Source: Cinclus cinclus (Eukaryota; Chordata; Aves; Passeriformes; Cinclidae). From it: 64,000 nucleotides of DNA. Numbering within the stretch: position 1 is the stretch's first letter; each line of letters starts with the position of its first letter. The position numbers were made by a program, and so were the translations under genes. Below, one piece after another: positions 1 to 11,331 of this stretch. The notes beneath the pieces are model-generated. The model worked only from the letters and a program-made list of their open reading frames with translations. It made no database searches and was not told where the DNA came from. Location: contig NC_085048.1 of the NCBI RefSeq assembly GCF_963662255.1, forward strand, positions 101,786,229 to 101,850,228, given 5' to 3'.

Positions 1-1844
1 AAATATCCTGAAGATATTTCATCCTAAGGTAGATTCACAACTACAAGCCCTATTTTTATGCGATGGGCTGCTGATTATTGCTGATACATCTTAATACATC
101 TTGAGAAGTTTGCTGCTGTTTTATCTCTAACCAGTTCTGATTTCATGTAATTAAAAAGCCTGTGTAATCCATGCTGTGCAGGGCTTGTGTCATAGCCTGG
201 TTGGTTAAGTTTGTCAGGTACTTGCTGCTAAACACAGCAATATAATCTTCACTTTCCTTTTCTACAAGAAATTTTTTGCTGTTTTCCTTTTTACAATGTC
301 TATGTTTCTAGACCTTACACAGTGTAGCATGTCTCTCTGCACTTAGAAGTCACAGGTGATTAACATTATGCCTGTAGTGTCCTTTCCTCTGAGGATACCT
401 TCCTCCACTTGAGTCTGCTCAGGGAAGCTTGTCCACACGTATGGATGTACAACAGGATCTGTGTTGTTCTAAAACTGGATCAAAGTGTATTTTCCTACTC
501 TCCATGTTAACATCAAGGACTTATTTACAGAGTGCAGAGTTTCACACTGCTTTCAGATATGTAGAAGAGCAAAACAGCCCAAGACTGAAGAAATTTCCCT
601 TCTGTGAAATAGTTAAAAGGATGAACCTTAATCTTTAATCCATGACAGTTCCTTATCATGGATTCTTTTTGACCTAATATTCCTCAAATGACACATCTAA
701 TTTTGCACCTCAACCAGTGGCTCCACAGTCTTCAGCATTTTGACCTAGCACTGTGCATTCAGCTCCTAAAATATTCTAAGGTATAGTGTGAGTCACAAAG
801 AGCAGAAAAGTATTAACATCTGTCATTTTAAGTAACTGCTAGTAACATGCTGTCACTAACATTGTGACTGGTTGTTACAGGCAAGTCATTAAAGCAATAC
901 CTGTCATCACCTGGAAGGTTTGGAGCGAACCAAGAAATTTCATCACACCTGAGCATCTTTCCTTTCATGCTTCACTGAACCCAGATTAAATTAAAATACC
1001 AATTTCATGTTTAAATTAGAGAATTCAGTGATGACAAACCACATGTCCATTTGTATGCAGGCTAACCCGTAGTTGGGATAGTGGTTACACTTTCAATGTT
1101 CCTAAACAGGCAGAGCAATAGTTGTTTTATGATAGTCTTACATACACTGTGGCTAAAAGTTTTTATTGTATCAGTATCTTGGGAAAAAAAAAAAAAAAAA
1201 AAAAAAAAGAAAGTATTGTCGAACTTTAAGGTTTTCTTTCCATTCAAAAATTAACTGATACTGTTTCGCTCTTTCGGTGGCTCCCTAGATACAGTTTCCT
1301 ATTTCTCTGTGCCTATCCATTTTCCCCGGTGACCTACTGTTCACTTTGTGAAGCACAAATAAACGTGTTGCAAGGGCAAAGTAAACAGTATGGCAGTAGA
1401 ATTATTGCATTACTTCTGAGCTGTAAAATGCCTGAATTTCTTGAATTTGATGCCATATAGTAGATTTTGCTGACCTAGAATTGAAGTCTGTAAAACATAA
1501 TGACTGTTGCTGGATTTAATATAGCTGGTGGCAGAGCCCCCATCTGCTAGGCAGGAAGGAAACCTGTAATGTTTAGGATTGAATGTTCAGATTTAGCCTT
1601 GAGAGTTGTGATGGAGAAAAGAATAGGTGATTAAAGTGTTTGCTGAGGGGCTTGTGGAGAAACCTGGATCAGATTTCTTTGGCATTACCCGTGCCTCTGG
1701 AAGAGGAGACAAGAAGTTGGGATCCAGACACTGAGTTCTGTCAAGTTGCCAAGTGGCTGGAGTCTAATGTATCACACCTGTGAGCCACTTCCATTGAAGT
1801 AAATAGGATTTGCACACATTTGTCTGAGAAGAGGATTTGCCGGG
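1..1844. other. Non-coding stretch, no gene seen
   Basis: AT-rich sequence with stops in all frames and only short chance ORFs. The one notable element is a run of 25 A residues at 1184-1208. I see no exon with paired splice sites and a coding-like frame, and no recognisable repeat tail. It is probably intron or intergenic DNA. Confidence 0.5.
1184..1208. repeat. Poly(A) homopolymer
   Basis: Uninterrupted run of 25 A. It is not clearly attached to a recognisable retroposon body, so it may be a simple homopolymer or the remnant tail of an old insertion. Its length makes it prone to sequencing error and length polymorphism. Confidence 0.9.
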
Positions 1845-2500
1845 TTTTTTTTTAATACTTAAGGCGCAAGACTCGAGGGTAGTCTCCCTGACCAACCTCT
1901 AAGGGTCCCCTGATATCAGGGCTAAGGTGGCAAAATGAGGAACAGGTCCACACCACAACTCTGGAACTAAATACTTTAATAAACATAAAAGAAAATGTGG
2001 GACGAGGCCCAAAACACATGCACACAGTGTAAGAGTTAAGGGTAGAAGACAAGGCTGAGGGAAAATCCAGGGTATTTGTAAGGGATGATGAGAGGTGGGT
2101 CCAGGACAATAATCCAATGGGTAAAGGGAAAAGTGGTGCAAGGGAGGAGTAACATAGGGCAGGGGCCAATAAGGTAGGATGGGTGGAACAATGCGGTGAA
2201 CATAAACCAATGGGGGTACAAGGATACAAGAACTTTCCAGAACTGGGAGGACAAAAGGGATGACATAACTGGGAATAAATGCAACCAATGGGAAATGAGG
2301 GTTATCAAACTTTACTATGAACAGTTTTTAAAACCCCTGACAACCTTCTTAGGAACTGTTATAAACTTAAACAAATGTCCTCCAAGGTCTGGGGCCAAGG
2401 AGCAACTCATCAGAAACACTGGTCTGGTTTGGGATGTCAGCCAGTTCAATTCCTACAAGGATTTAGTTTCTCCTGGTCTAATTATTAGCTGTTGGTTTTG
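1845..2500 (-). mobile_element. LTR-like or retroposon-like block, unclassified
   Basis: The block differs in composition from its flanks. It contains four CCAAT pentamers at 2114, 2166, 2207 and 2285. Read on the minus strand it has a short AT-rich element at about 1975-1990, then a stretch resembling R/U5 sequence, and it ends in a run of nine A residues (the T-run at 1845-1853 on +). Clustered CCAAT boxes followed by an AT-rich core fit an LTR promoter, and the terminal A-run would fit a retroposed transcript. It is unrelated by eye to the LTR family elsewhere in the window. I could not find terminal TG...CA ends or a target duplication, so the boundaries are approximate. The overlapping minus-strand ORFs of 90-129 codons have no recognisable domain. 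Confidence 0.35.
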
Positions 2501-4407
2501 ACCAATTAAAAGAACTTTTAATGGGGATCCTTGAATATTTGACATGAACCACAACTTCATGTCTGAATAATGTTATTTAGGGAGAGGTTTGTCTTCACTT
2601 CCAAGCAGCTAGCTTGTTTTTCTTTTTTAAAGAAAAACTGAGCAGTTAATGCATATAAACAGTCTTGAATAAAACACAACAAAGGCAAACGCTGCCTGAT
2701 GTCAACTTGGTTGAATTTCCCTTAGGGTAAAACTGAAGTGCTTTGTGGTTTGGTGTGTTAAAAGGAAAAGGAAAACCAAATCCCTACAAAACAAATGAAA
2801 ACCCCTAAAAGTCCTACCTTTTATCAACAAAAGCAAGCCCAAATTTAACATAGGATATTATTTTCCCCTTGATAATATGTCCAGCTATAAAATATTTAAC
2901 AAATATATATTGAGACATGGGAAGAACCCAAAGTAATTTCTCTGGCTGGTTGTGAGTGTCCTTTTAGATTGAAGATGGAAGTACAACTTGTGATGGTAGC
3001 AGCCTCATTTCTGCCCTCGTGGCACTCTCTGAAACCTATTCCACTAAGTTCAGCAATATTTCTACTGTAATATTTTTTCTCCAGCTCACCAGGCTTGTTC
3101 ATTGGCTAGAGGTAATGGAGCAATATCATTTCAGTGAATGTTAAAACCTCCACAGAATATTGGGGAAAGTAAGTTCCTTTATTATTACCCTCTTTGCAAT
3201 CAAGGAAGGTAGAGCAAGTGGTTGTATGTAAGGAGTTTTTTTTGTAGTAAGCTAAAATAAACACTTGACATGCTAATGAAAGCTTACACCAAACCACTAA
3301 AGTATTAATGGTGTCTGTTATTATGCTATTATATATATTGTTCTCTGCCTCCAGACTGTTGGTAGAGAAAAGTGTGAACTGCACAGCAGATTCTTATGTC
3401 AGTAGTTTTCATAGATTTTCACTGCAGAGGTATTGTCTGTGAAAATGGATAGACTAGGAAACCTCTTTTACTCGCAGCATCCCTGCAGTATTTCAGGTTT
3501 GACATGGACAAACATGCCAAATAATTTTCTTCTTTTTTTTGGTTTTTTTTTTCCTGCTGCATTCCTGCATCCTGGGAGAGTATAAGCAGCCAAGAATAAT
3601 TTTGCCTTTCCCTCAGTCGGGTGCATTCATTGATTGAGTGATTGTAAAAGGCCAGGTGAACAAAATGTTTAGTACAAAACAAAACATATGCATGCCTTAC
3701 TTCAGTAGCTTCATAACACAATCTTAAAGTGGTTACGTAGACAAAATGGCAGTACTTATCACAACATAGCAGACATGAGTTGGCACAAATGCCACAGTCA
3801 CCCATTCTCCTCCAACTTATTGTCACCAAGCAAAGGCTTCATTCATACAAAATCCTAACAAAACAAAAATTTTAAATGTTCCTTGTTTCTCTTACCTACC
3901 TCCCCGAGTGTTCTCCCATATGTAGTGAACAGTACGGTGTGTGGATTAATGAGAAGCAAAACTGTTTGCCCTTTCCTTCTTTTTGGGATTTCTCATATAC
4001 AAAGCAGAGCCTGCCAAAGAGCTTCCCCATCCATTTCCTCCATGGTCTGTGTGAGATCAATATTATATCAAAGATGAGTAGCACATCTAGTAACAGTATC
4101 AGAAGTGCTTGCTTTTTCTCTTCCTCCAGCAGAAAAATAATCAATCCATGCAGCAAATGCCATTTCCTTGCCCTCACTCAAGGGATGTAAAGACAGAACT
4201 GGAGCTCTGGAAGTGTCTTACTCCAGCTTCTCTCATAAGCTGTTCCTCAGATGAATGACCAGATTCCTCCTGATAGATTGATATCAGGATTGTTGGTCTC
4301 CCAGGATCACCTGTGGAAGGAGCACGTCTGTTGGAGTTATTTGTCCAGGATGAACTTTGTCAGCTTTTCATTTACTTGGTGGGAAGGAGAACAGGTTGAT
4401 GAATAAG
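2501..4407. other. Non-coding stretch, no gene seen
   Basis: No recognisable gene or repeat. ORFs of 60-136 codons occur on both strands (for example minus 3419-3829), but their translations have low-complexity or random composition and no domain. Probably intron or intergenic DNA. Confidence 0.45.
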
Positions 4408-5467
4408 TGTCTTGGTTTGAAAGACAGGTATCTGCTAGGGAGGGCAGAGCCTCCCTTTGGAATGGAGAATTTGAATCCCCTCCCTCCAAATTATTATAAT
4501 TTAGGAAATTAAAGGGGCTTTCAGGTAGAGGTATGGGGATAGGAATAACAGTTCTTTACTAATATGTATAACAAGACAAACAACAATAATAACTACAGCA
4601 TTAAAAGTAAATAGAGCTAGGGACCTTGAGGGGCTTTGCTTTACAAAACCTGGGGCAATCTGATTCCGATGCGGAACTCCGAGAGCACCAAGATGGAACA
4701 GTGGAAAATCCTGGGCTGGTGGGTGAGATGAAAAGCTCTGTCAGTGATAGCTGGAAAAGCAGGGATGTCCTGGCCATGCAGGTGGGTGCAGGGCAACAGC
4801 ATAGTGAAAAGCCCCAAAGCAGTGCCAAGGAAGCAGCGGCAGTGGGACAGCGCCGGCCCAGCTCCAGCAGGGCAGGAGGAGGCAGCTCAGAGTTCCTAGG
4901 CACACGAGGAGATGATGGCAGATTCCTCAGGACCAGCCCCGGTGGTGACGTTGAACTCCTCCTGACACCCTGCTAGTTAGGGTGGTGGTAGCTCCTCCTG
5001 ACACCCTGTTAGTTAGGGTGGTGGTAGCAGTCCAGATGAAGCAGTCTTGTTGAAGCAGTGATCTCATAGAGAAGGTCTGGTAGCCTTTGTCCTCTGCGAA
5101 AGATCTAGTGGGTACGGACCCAAATACCACATTATATCCATGTGAGGATCCTTGGCTCCTCCCTCTGGAAGGAGCATATCACAATGGGATGATCTCATTC
5201 TATGAGTCCTGCAGTAGGTCCTTGATTGCCCATTAACAGAGATGGCTCCTGGAGGGAGTTGATGGCATTGATGGGCCCATTAACAGTTCATGAAGGTGGT
5301 GATAGAATAGATTTTGGGCACATCCTGGATTGTAACCTAGGACAGTAAACCAAACTACAAAGCTCAAAACGGAAATTAAAACCACTTTTAACAGTTGATA
5401 GTGTTGGTTCCTTTGCCTGATGGGGCCATCATAATTTGGCCTCTTGGCTTTCAAAGGTAACTTCACA
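4408..5467 (-). mobile_element. Diverged LTR related to the ERV-L LTR family (minus)
   Basis: The left end on the + strand begins TGTCTTGGTTTGAAAGACAG, which matches the reverse complement of the 3' end of the LTRs at 7650, 10276, 16299 and 50406. Similarity continues through the segment with AGTTCTTTACTA and ACAAGACAAACAA, about 150 bp in. Beyond about 4620 the sequence departs from the other copies, so this is a different subfamily or a composite. The right boundary is uncertain: a CA at 5466-5467 is a possible end, but no 5-bp duplication matches there. It contains a perfect-length tandem duplication at 4956-5027. ORFs across it, including a minus-strand 5233-5466 frame with a hydrophobic stretch, lack ATG starts or known domains. 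Confidence 0.55.
4956..5027. repeat. 36-bp tandem duplication
   Basis: Two adjacent 36-bp units, 4956-4991 and 4992-5027, differ at one position (CTGCTAG versus CTGTTAG). The units lie inside the diverged LTR-like element. Near identity points to a fairly recent slippage or unequal-exchange duplication. Confidence 0.85.
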
Positions 5468-7649
5468 TGTCTGAATGTTGTGTCAGAAATCCAGGCTCAC
5501 CAGCTGGCACCTCCCTGACTTGGTGGGTACTCTGTCTGTGAGAGATGTCAGCCTGGTAATTGAAGTACACAGCCGAAATGAGGCAAAATAAAACTGCATC
5601 TTGTCTCGACAGCTCATTGGTCCAGCAGGTCACAGCCATTCAGTAGGATTCTCACTAAGAGGGAAACACCTTGGCTCTTCATCCCTTCTCCCAAGAAGGG
5701 TTTTTTGAAATGGCAAAAAGTGCATAGTCTTGGGACCAGAAAATAAACCTCTCTTTATGGCTTAATCCTCTAATTAACACAAAGCTTCCCCTTCCTGCTT
5801 CTCCTTTATTCGCCATGAATTTTGCCCCTGTGCTGCTCACTCTAGCTTCGTTGAGAGGGATCTAGTGTATGCACCCACCATAGTCCATGGTACTTGGCTT
5901 GTGCTACATCCCTCTAAGTGGGCTTAGTCTCTCTGGAGCTGGTAGGATGCACAAAGTAGCTGTTCTTTCTTGCCATTGCACAGATATGTTCTAAGCATCT
6001 CTTCTACAAATCTTCTAACACTGTGCAGGCCTGATTGTCTCTGTCTTTAAGGTATGAATTAATATTATGTTCTGCAGTTTATAGCAAGGGGTTTCTTTTG
6101 TCCCTTGATAAATTATAGCTACGTTCATATTTTGCATCCCATGGGGCAGTCATATTCTTCAGCAAATTTCTGCTCCAGTCATAATCTACTAAAAATGAAC
6201 ATCGAGACACATAATTATACTTCAAAAAACACAGTTCTTTTTTCAGCCTTAAAAGTGTTGCTTTTTATTAAGATTGCTTAGAATTGACTGTCCTTTTTTT
6301 GCCACCAAACCTAATCCTTTAATAAAATGTTAAATTAAGATAAAGTACTACAGAAGAAATTCCCTAGGAAGGATGTGTATCAAACATGTCTGTTGGATGT
6401 TTCACCTTAATGCAGGTGGATTATATTTAAAAAGTGGCAATTAACCTCCATCCACTGTGATTGATAGCTTCTCTTTTCACTTCTATTTTGAAGTCCACCA
6501 TCTGTCCTGGCTGATTACTGCTTTCAGAATATTAGGTAATCACCTTGCACTTAGCCAGGGGTAAAATAGGATGTTATCTATATTTTCAGTTGTATTTTCT
6601 CTCTGAGCAAACATTTCTTAGAAGATTCTTTTCATCAGTGAAGTGGCTTCTGCTGTTCCATTAAATTGCCATGCAGTGGCTGTGCAAAACTCAGAAAACA
6701 CAGCTCATTTAGGCCTTCACAGGTGATGTGCAGTCCTGTTGTGTTAGCCATTTACCCATTTGGGTTTCTTTTAGCAATCGAATATACGTCTGTATAACAG
6801 CACTAGAAAGACACTTGCAATTCCTGTTTTCGTGCTGAATGCTGCGGAGTACATTATCTTCCTTCTGAGATGAGCTAAGGTGCAAAAGATTAAGCTACTG
6901 GGGTGACTAATGCAGTGTTGTCAGAGAATTCCACCCAGTGACACACCCCGAGACACCTGCAGGGGGCTCAACTGTCAAGGAATTCATTGCTCATTTCTAA
7001 GCATGATGTGAATAACAGTAAACCATCATGATTGTTCAGGTCCGGTGCAGGAGATGGGGCTGGTTCTTTCATTCCAAAATGCTAATGCTAAGTACTCCAT
7101 TGTTTAGTTTGCATTTTGTGAAGGCTTTTTATGAGTGTAGTCTTCTCTGTGGCTTATTCTATTTGTGAAAAATCAAAATAGGTCTCTAGTTTTGACTGTG
7201 GCTTGGGAAAGAAGCCATGGGGCCATTCCTTGTAGTATGTAGTTACTCAGACTTCAGGCACACTGTAAAAATATGAACGAAGAGTGAATTTATATAGTAA
7301 TGATAAGATCTGTGGGTTTATTTTGCACTTGCCCTCATGGCATCATTTTGTTTCTCTTGGATAGGACTAATTGTAGGGCCAGGAGTCAGGACTTCTTTAT
7401 ACTGCTGTGAACTCTGCATCATCTCACAGGAACAATTTCTGTCCCCTTTTATATGCTAGAAGAACAGTGGTAATACTATGCAGCATGTGTATTGCACAGT
7501 CTTAGTCAATGGAGAGTTAGACCTGGTGAAAAGCCAGGTGAGCACAATGTTCCCAGCACTGAGTTGAGACAGACCAGCATGCTCCTGTCTTCCCAGGACT
7601 TAACTAGATGCTGTAGCTGTTGTCCCCTGGTTCTTACCTAACCGGGGGG
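5468..7649. other. Non-coding stretch, no gene seen
   Basis: AT-rich sequence without long open frames, recognisable repeats or convincing exons. Probably intron or intergenic DNA. Confidence 0.5.
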
Positions 7650-8345
7650 TGTCCTGGTTTGAAGGACAGGTGTTTACTAAGGAAAGCAGAAGCCTCCCTT
7701 TGAACTGAAAAATGTGATCCTTCCTTCCTACAGATTATTATGATTTTGAAATTAAGGGAGATCTCAGGCAAAGATATGGGGGTAGGAATAACAGTTCTTT
7801 ACTAGTATATCTAACAAGACAAACAAGAACAACAACAGCTATGAAATTACCCACAAACAGAACAGTAACTCAGTCCCAGTGTTTTTTGGCTGCAGGCACC
7901 TTTTCCCTGAGCTGCAGTTCCCGGTGCTGGGGGCGGGCGGGTCCCGCAGAGCTGCAGGAGGGCTGGGGGTGATGGCAGAGCTGTCCCAGGAGGAGAGAGA
8001 GATGGAGAGACAGAGCTCTCCACTCATGCTGTGGGTCCTGGTGCTCAGCAGAGTGCTGGATGATGGCCGTGAGAAGTGAGAAGGCAGCAGTGCAGGGTTC
8101 AACAGCAGTGAGGATGGTTCCCGGCGCTGGGATGGCAGGGATGGGACAGACGCAGCAATCGTCCTTCTCGTCCGAACTCTGTGGGGGAAATGGGCCAAGC
8201 CAGAGCCTTCCGTCTGCTCTTCTTTGAAGCTTGTGGGGTTTCCCTCTACTCTCCCCTCCCCCTTGCCACCAGGGCCTAGTCAACAGGTATCTTAGCAATG
8301 GGGAAAATTCCACAGAGGGAAAAGGGAAAGAACCAACCCCCAACA
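7650..8345 (-). mobile_element. Solo ERV-L LTR (minus)
   Basis: The 696-bp element is the reverse complement of the provirus LTR. It starts TGTCCTGGTTTGAA and ends CCAACCCCCAACA on the + strand, with TG...CA termini. It is flanked by GGGGG at 7645-7649 and again at 8346-8350, a 5-bp target-site duplication, although a poly-G duplication is weaker evidence than a mixed one. No internal retroviral sequence follows, so it is a solo LTR left after recombination between two LTRs. ORFs across it are antisense LTR frames shared with the other copies. Confidence 0.92.
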
Positions 8346-10270
8346 GGGGGTTATAATAAAGCTGAGTTAGTTGTCTTCTGACCCACAGAAGAATGAAGGA
8401 AGGGGAAAGTGTTTGGTGACTTCACCTGGCTTTTGCCAAAACTCTTGTATTTCTCAGGATATTAAATATGTGAAATACAGTAGTTTTATTTTTTAACCTC
8501 TGAGATGGGCTGACAGCTTCACTGGGCTTTGTGCATTCACAGTCGCATGTTCAGGGCTGCATCTGCAGCATGGTAATTTGTTGAAGCAGCACAGAGAGTC
8601 ATAACTTCATTAAACAATTACTGCAGATAACTTTTACTAACCTTTCTAAAACTTTACCCCAAAGGGGTTATATACAAATAATGATTAAAACTGATCTAAA
8701 TCATAATTTAATTAAAAATAAATTAAAATAAAAACTGAAAATACTCAGCAACCTCAGGCCACCATGTTAATGATTCACTTTAATGTGTTTGTAGTTCTGC
8801 AATAATGACCTTTTTGTGTGTGTGCTTCTTGGCTTATGTCTGATATTATTTTACCACTGGAATAGTTTGAAAATGGTTGTGGGCTGTATGATCTCAAGTG
8901 CCTATATGGATGTACATGTGCTTTCTTCTCACATTTCAGAGGTTTCAGTGAAGCCAGCATATCTACTTGTGTGCAGAATGCAGATCAAAGCCTGTATTTT
9001 TCACTTTCTCATTAATTAGTTTCTCTGCTATACAATGAGGACCTTCATGTCATTGGTATGATTACCATGGCAGCACTTCTGTGATGAAAAAAAAGATAGT
9101 TTAAAACTGGCATCTCTTGTCTGACAGATCTTGGTTGTACTTGTATTTGTTATAGAAGAAAGGAGCACAGGTCAGACCAGTGGAGAGTTGCCAAAGTCAC
9201 TGGCCATGCAGAAAAGCAGAGGATGCTCCTGGACTTGCATGGCAGAGCCATTCAGAGATGTAACAGGATCAAACCTGGTGGCCCAGGACATGGCACCTGC
9301 ACAAATTGAGAACCTCAGGTGTTGGCCTTTTGTCACTTTTATTTCTACCCCAGGACAGATGAGGTTTGCAGAAACCTTATTCTGAATGTTGAGACCCTAA
9401 GGATGATATAAATAAAGCTTTCTCAGTAGCAAAAACAATTTTGTTATTAATAGCCTCTGTGTTCATGAGTTAGACTTGGTGATCCTTGTGGATCCTTTCC
9501 AGATCAGGATATTCTGTGATTCTGTGTTGGAAGGGTAGAAACAGACTGGTTTGTACTGTTTATGCAGAATTTCTTTCTTTAAACAAAAAAATACAGTATC
9601 TTCAATTCTGTTCTCTTCTGAAAAATGCATTTTTGTACCAGTTTTTGGTGCAGACTTCAGCCTCATCTCCAAGTATGTTGCCAACTGCTTGTGAAGAAAG
9701 GTGCTGCTGAAGAGGAGTAGGTGTACAAGCAGACCTAGGACTTCCTCAGTTCCCAGAAATGGGAAGAGCCAAGAGACCAGTAGGCTATTAATATTTTTGA
9801 CTTGCCATGTTTGTCACAAGAACAATGGAAGATGTATGAAGCCACATGTCTCCAGGCTCTTGCAGAGAAAATGTGAAGAATACAAAAACCTGCTTCAAGG
9901 GTTTGTTCCCTGATCTTTCATCGGGATCTTGTCCCAGCCCTTTCCTGTCTGATGGCTGGCTTATTATTTATCATATTATCTGCTGTATTTGGGGGCTGCC
10001 ACTGCAGCTGGCATCTCACTGTGCATGCTAAATGCCTCTCCATAACAGAAAGTGGGCAGGAACTCCTGGACAATCCTCTTTTCTGGTGGAGTTAGAAGTG
10101 CCACTTAGTCTGCCCGCTTGCTGAGTATGCTGATTGATCCTTGTTTAGCATCTTTTCTACCAAATACATCATTTAGGGAAAGAGAAAGGGAATGGATTTT
10201 CTTGATGACCTCAAAGAAAATGCCGAGGGAAGACAGCAAGAACCTATTAGGCAGTACTCAACTTGGCAAG
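8346..10270. other. Non-coding stretch with a short CR1 tail
   Basis: Mostly unannotated AT-rich sequence. The segment around 9470-9527 resembles the extreme 3' end of CR1. ORFs at 9131-9385 and 9486-9710 on the + strand have no recognisable domain. I do not see a convincing exon. Confidence 0.45.
9470..9527 (+). repeat. CR1 LINE 3' end fragment
   Basis: A short stretch ends GATATTCTGTGATTCTGTG, matching the characteristic CR1 3' terminus (CR1 ends in short ATTCTGTG-type repeats rather than poly-A). Only about 60 bp are recognisable. Confidence 0.5.
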
Positions 10271-10275
10271 AGGAA

Positions 10276-10975
10276 TGTTGAGGGTTAGTTCTCTCCCTTT
10301 TTTTTTCCCCTCTGTGGAATTTTCCCCATTGTCATGCTAAGATACCTGTTGACTGGGCCCTGGTGACAAGGGGGAGGGGACGGGAGGGACGAAGTAAGCC
10401 CGGCGAGATTCAAACAGCCAGAAGAGGAAGCGGAAGGCTGGGCCTCGGCACATTTCCCCCGCGGAGTTCGGACGAGAAGGACGATCGCCGCTTCTCCTCC
10501 ATCTCCGCCATCCCAGCGTTGGGAAACCACTATCAGACCCTGCCCTGCTGCCTTCTCGCTGTGAACTACCACCATCCAGCACTCTGCTGATCACCGGGAC
10601 CGACACCGTGAGCGGAGAGCTCTCTCCATCTCTCTCTCTCCCTGGGACAGCGCTGCCATCACCCCCAGCCCTCCTGCAGCTCTGCGGGACCTGCCCGCCC
10701 CCAGCACCGGGAACTGCAGCTCAGGGAAAAGGTGCCTGCAGCCAAAAAACACTGGGACCGAGTTACTGTTCTGTTTGTGGCTAATTTCATAGCTGTTGTT
10801 GTTCTTGTTTGTCTTGTTAGATACACTAGTAAAGAACTGTTATTCCTACCCCCATATCTTTGCCTGAGAGCTCTCTTAATTCCAAAATAATAATAATCGG
10901 AAGAATCACGTTTTTTTCAGTCCAAGGGGAAGCTTCTGCTTTCCTTGGCAAACACCTGTCTTTCAAACCAAGACA
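10276..10975 (+). repeat. 5' LTR of the ERV-L provirus
   Basis: 700 bp beginning TGTTGAGGGTTAGTTC and ending CAAACCAAGACA. It is preceded by the AGGAA target repeat and followed by the primer binding site. It contains a 5' polypyrimidine tract, a GC- and CpG-rich middle, a CT-rich microsatellite near 10620-10650, and an AGTAAAGAACTG motif at about 10829 that could act as a variant polyadenylation signal. No canonical AATAAA or TATA box is obvious. The U3/R/U5 borders cannot be set from sequence alone. Confidence 0.95.
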
Positions 10976-10979
10976 GATT

Positions 10980-11001
10980 TTGGCCGCCCAACGTGGGGCC
11001 C
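10980..11001 (+). other. tRNA-Lys-like primer binding site
   Basis: Four bases after the 5' LTR lies TGGCCGCCCAACGTGGGGCC. This resembles the complement of the 3' end of the tRNA-Lys used by betaretroviruses and HERV-K, whose binding site is TGGCGCCCAACGTGGGGC. Here there is one extra C after TGG. The assignment rests on known primer sequences. The extra base could be a late mutation or could reflect a different isoacceptor. Confidence 0.75.
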
Positions 11002-11075
11002 GAGGGCATTGAGAGAAAAGGGTGAAAAAGGAATAACAGTTCTTGAGTTACCTCAGTTTTGTGTTAGGTGGCATC

Positions 11076-11309
11076 ATGTTGTCCAGATTACTGTGGTTTG
11101 GGCTCCATGTGGCCACAGCTTTATCTCTCCCATTTGCAATCCCTTACTTGAACATGGGTCCTATAACTCAGGCTGCTGTAACTATTATCCAGTTCCTTTT
11201 GTGGGCTGATAACGTGACAAATTCATGGATTTTTAACTTCCTCTGGAAGGTGGGCACATGGATTCGGAGCTATCACACTCTTAACTGTATGTTTTTGGGG
11301 TTACTTTAA
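11076..11309 (+). CDS. Hydrophobic leader ORF upstream of gag, 77 codons
   Basis: An ATG-initiated ORF of 77 codons lies between the primer binding site and gag and stops 22 bp before the gag ATG, in another frame. The open frame extends upstream to about 11043, but without an ATG. The product is strongly hydrophobic, with two likely membrane-spanning stretches (around residues 3-24 and 30-46) and a Trp/Phe-rich C-terminal third containing a possible N-glycosylation sequon (NVT). I recognise no family. It could be a real accessory or membrane-targeting peptide, a translated upstream ORF, or a degraded relic of an N-terminally extended Gag. Its hydrophobic character resembles that of the Gag N-terminus just downstream, but the two are not obviously homologous. 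Confidence 0.4.
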   Translation: MLSRLLWFGLHVATALSLPFAIPYLNMGPITQAAVTIIQFLLWADNVTNSWIFNFLWKVGTWIRSYHTLNCMFLGLL

Positions 11310-11331
11310 TAATGGTACATACTGTGAGGAT

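Noticed and set aside
5233..5466. Minus-strand 77-codon frame with a hydrophobic stretch near the diverged LTR
   Set aside because: No ATG start, no recognisable family and uncertain element boundaries.
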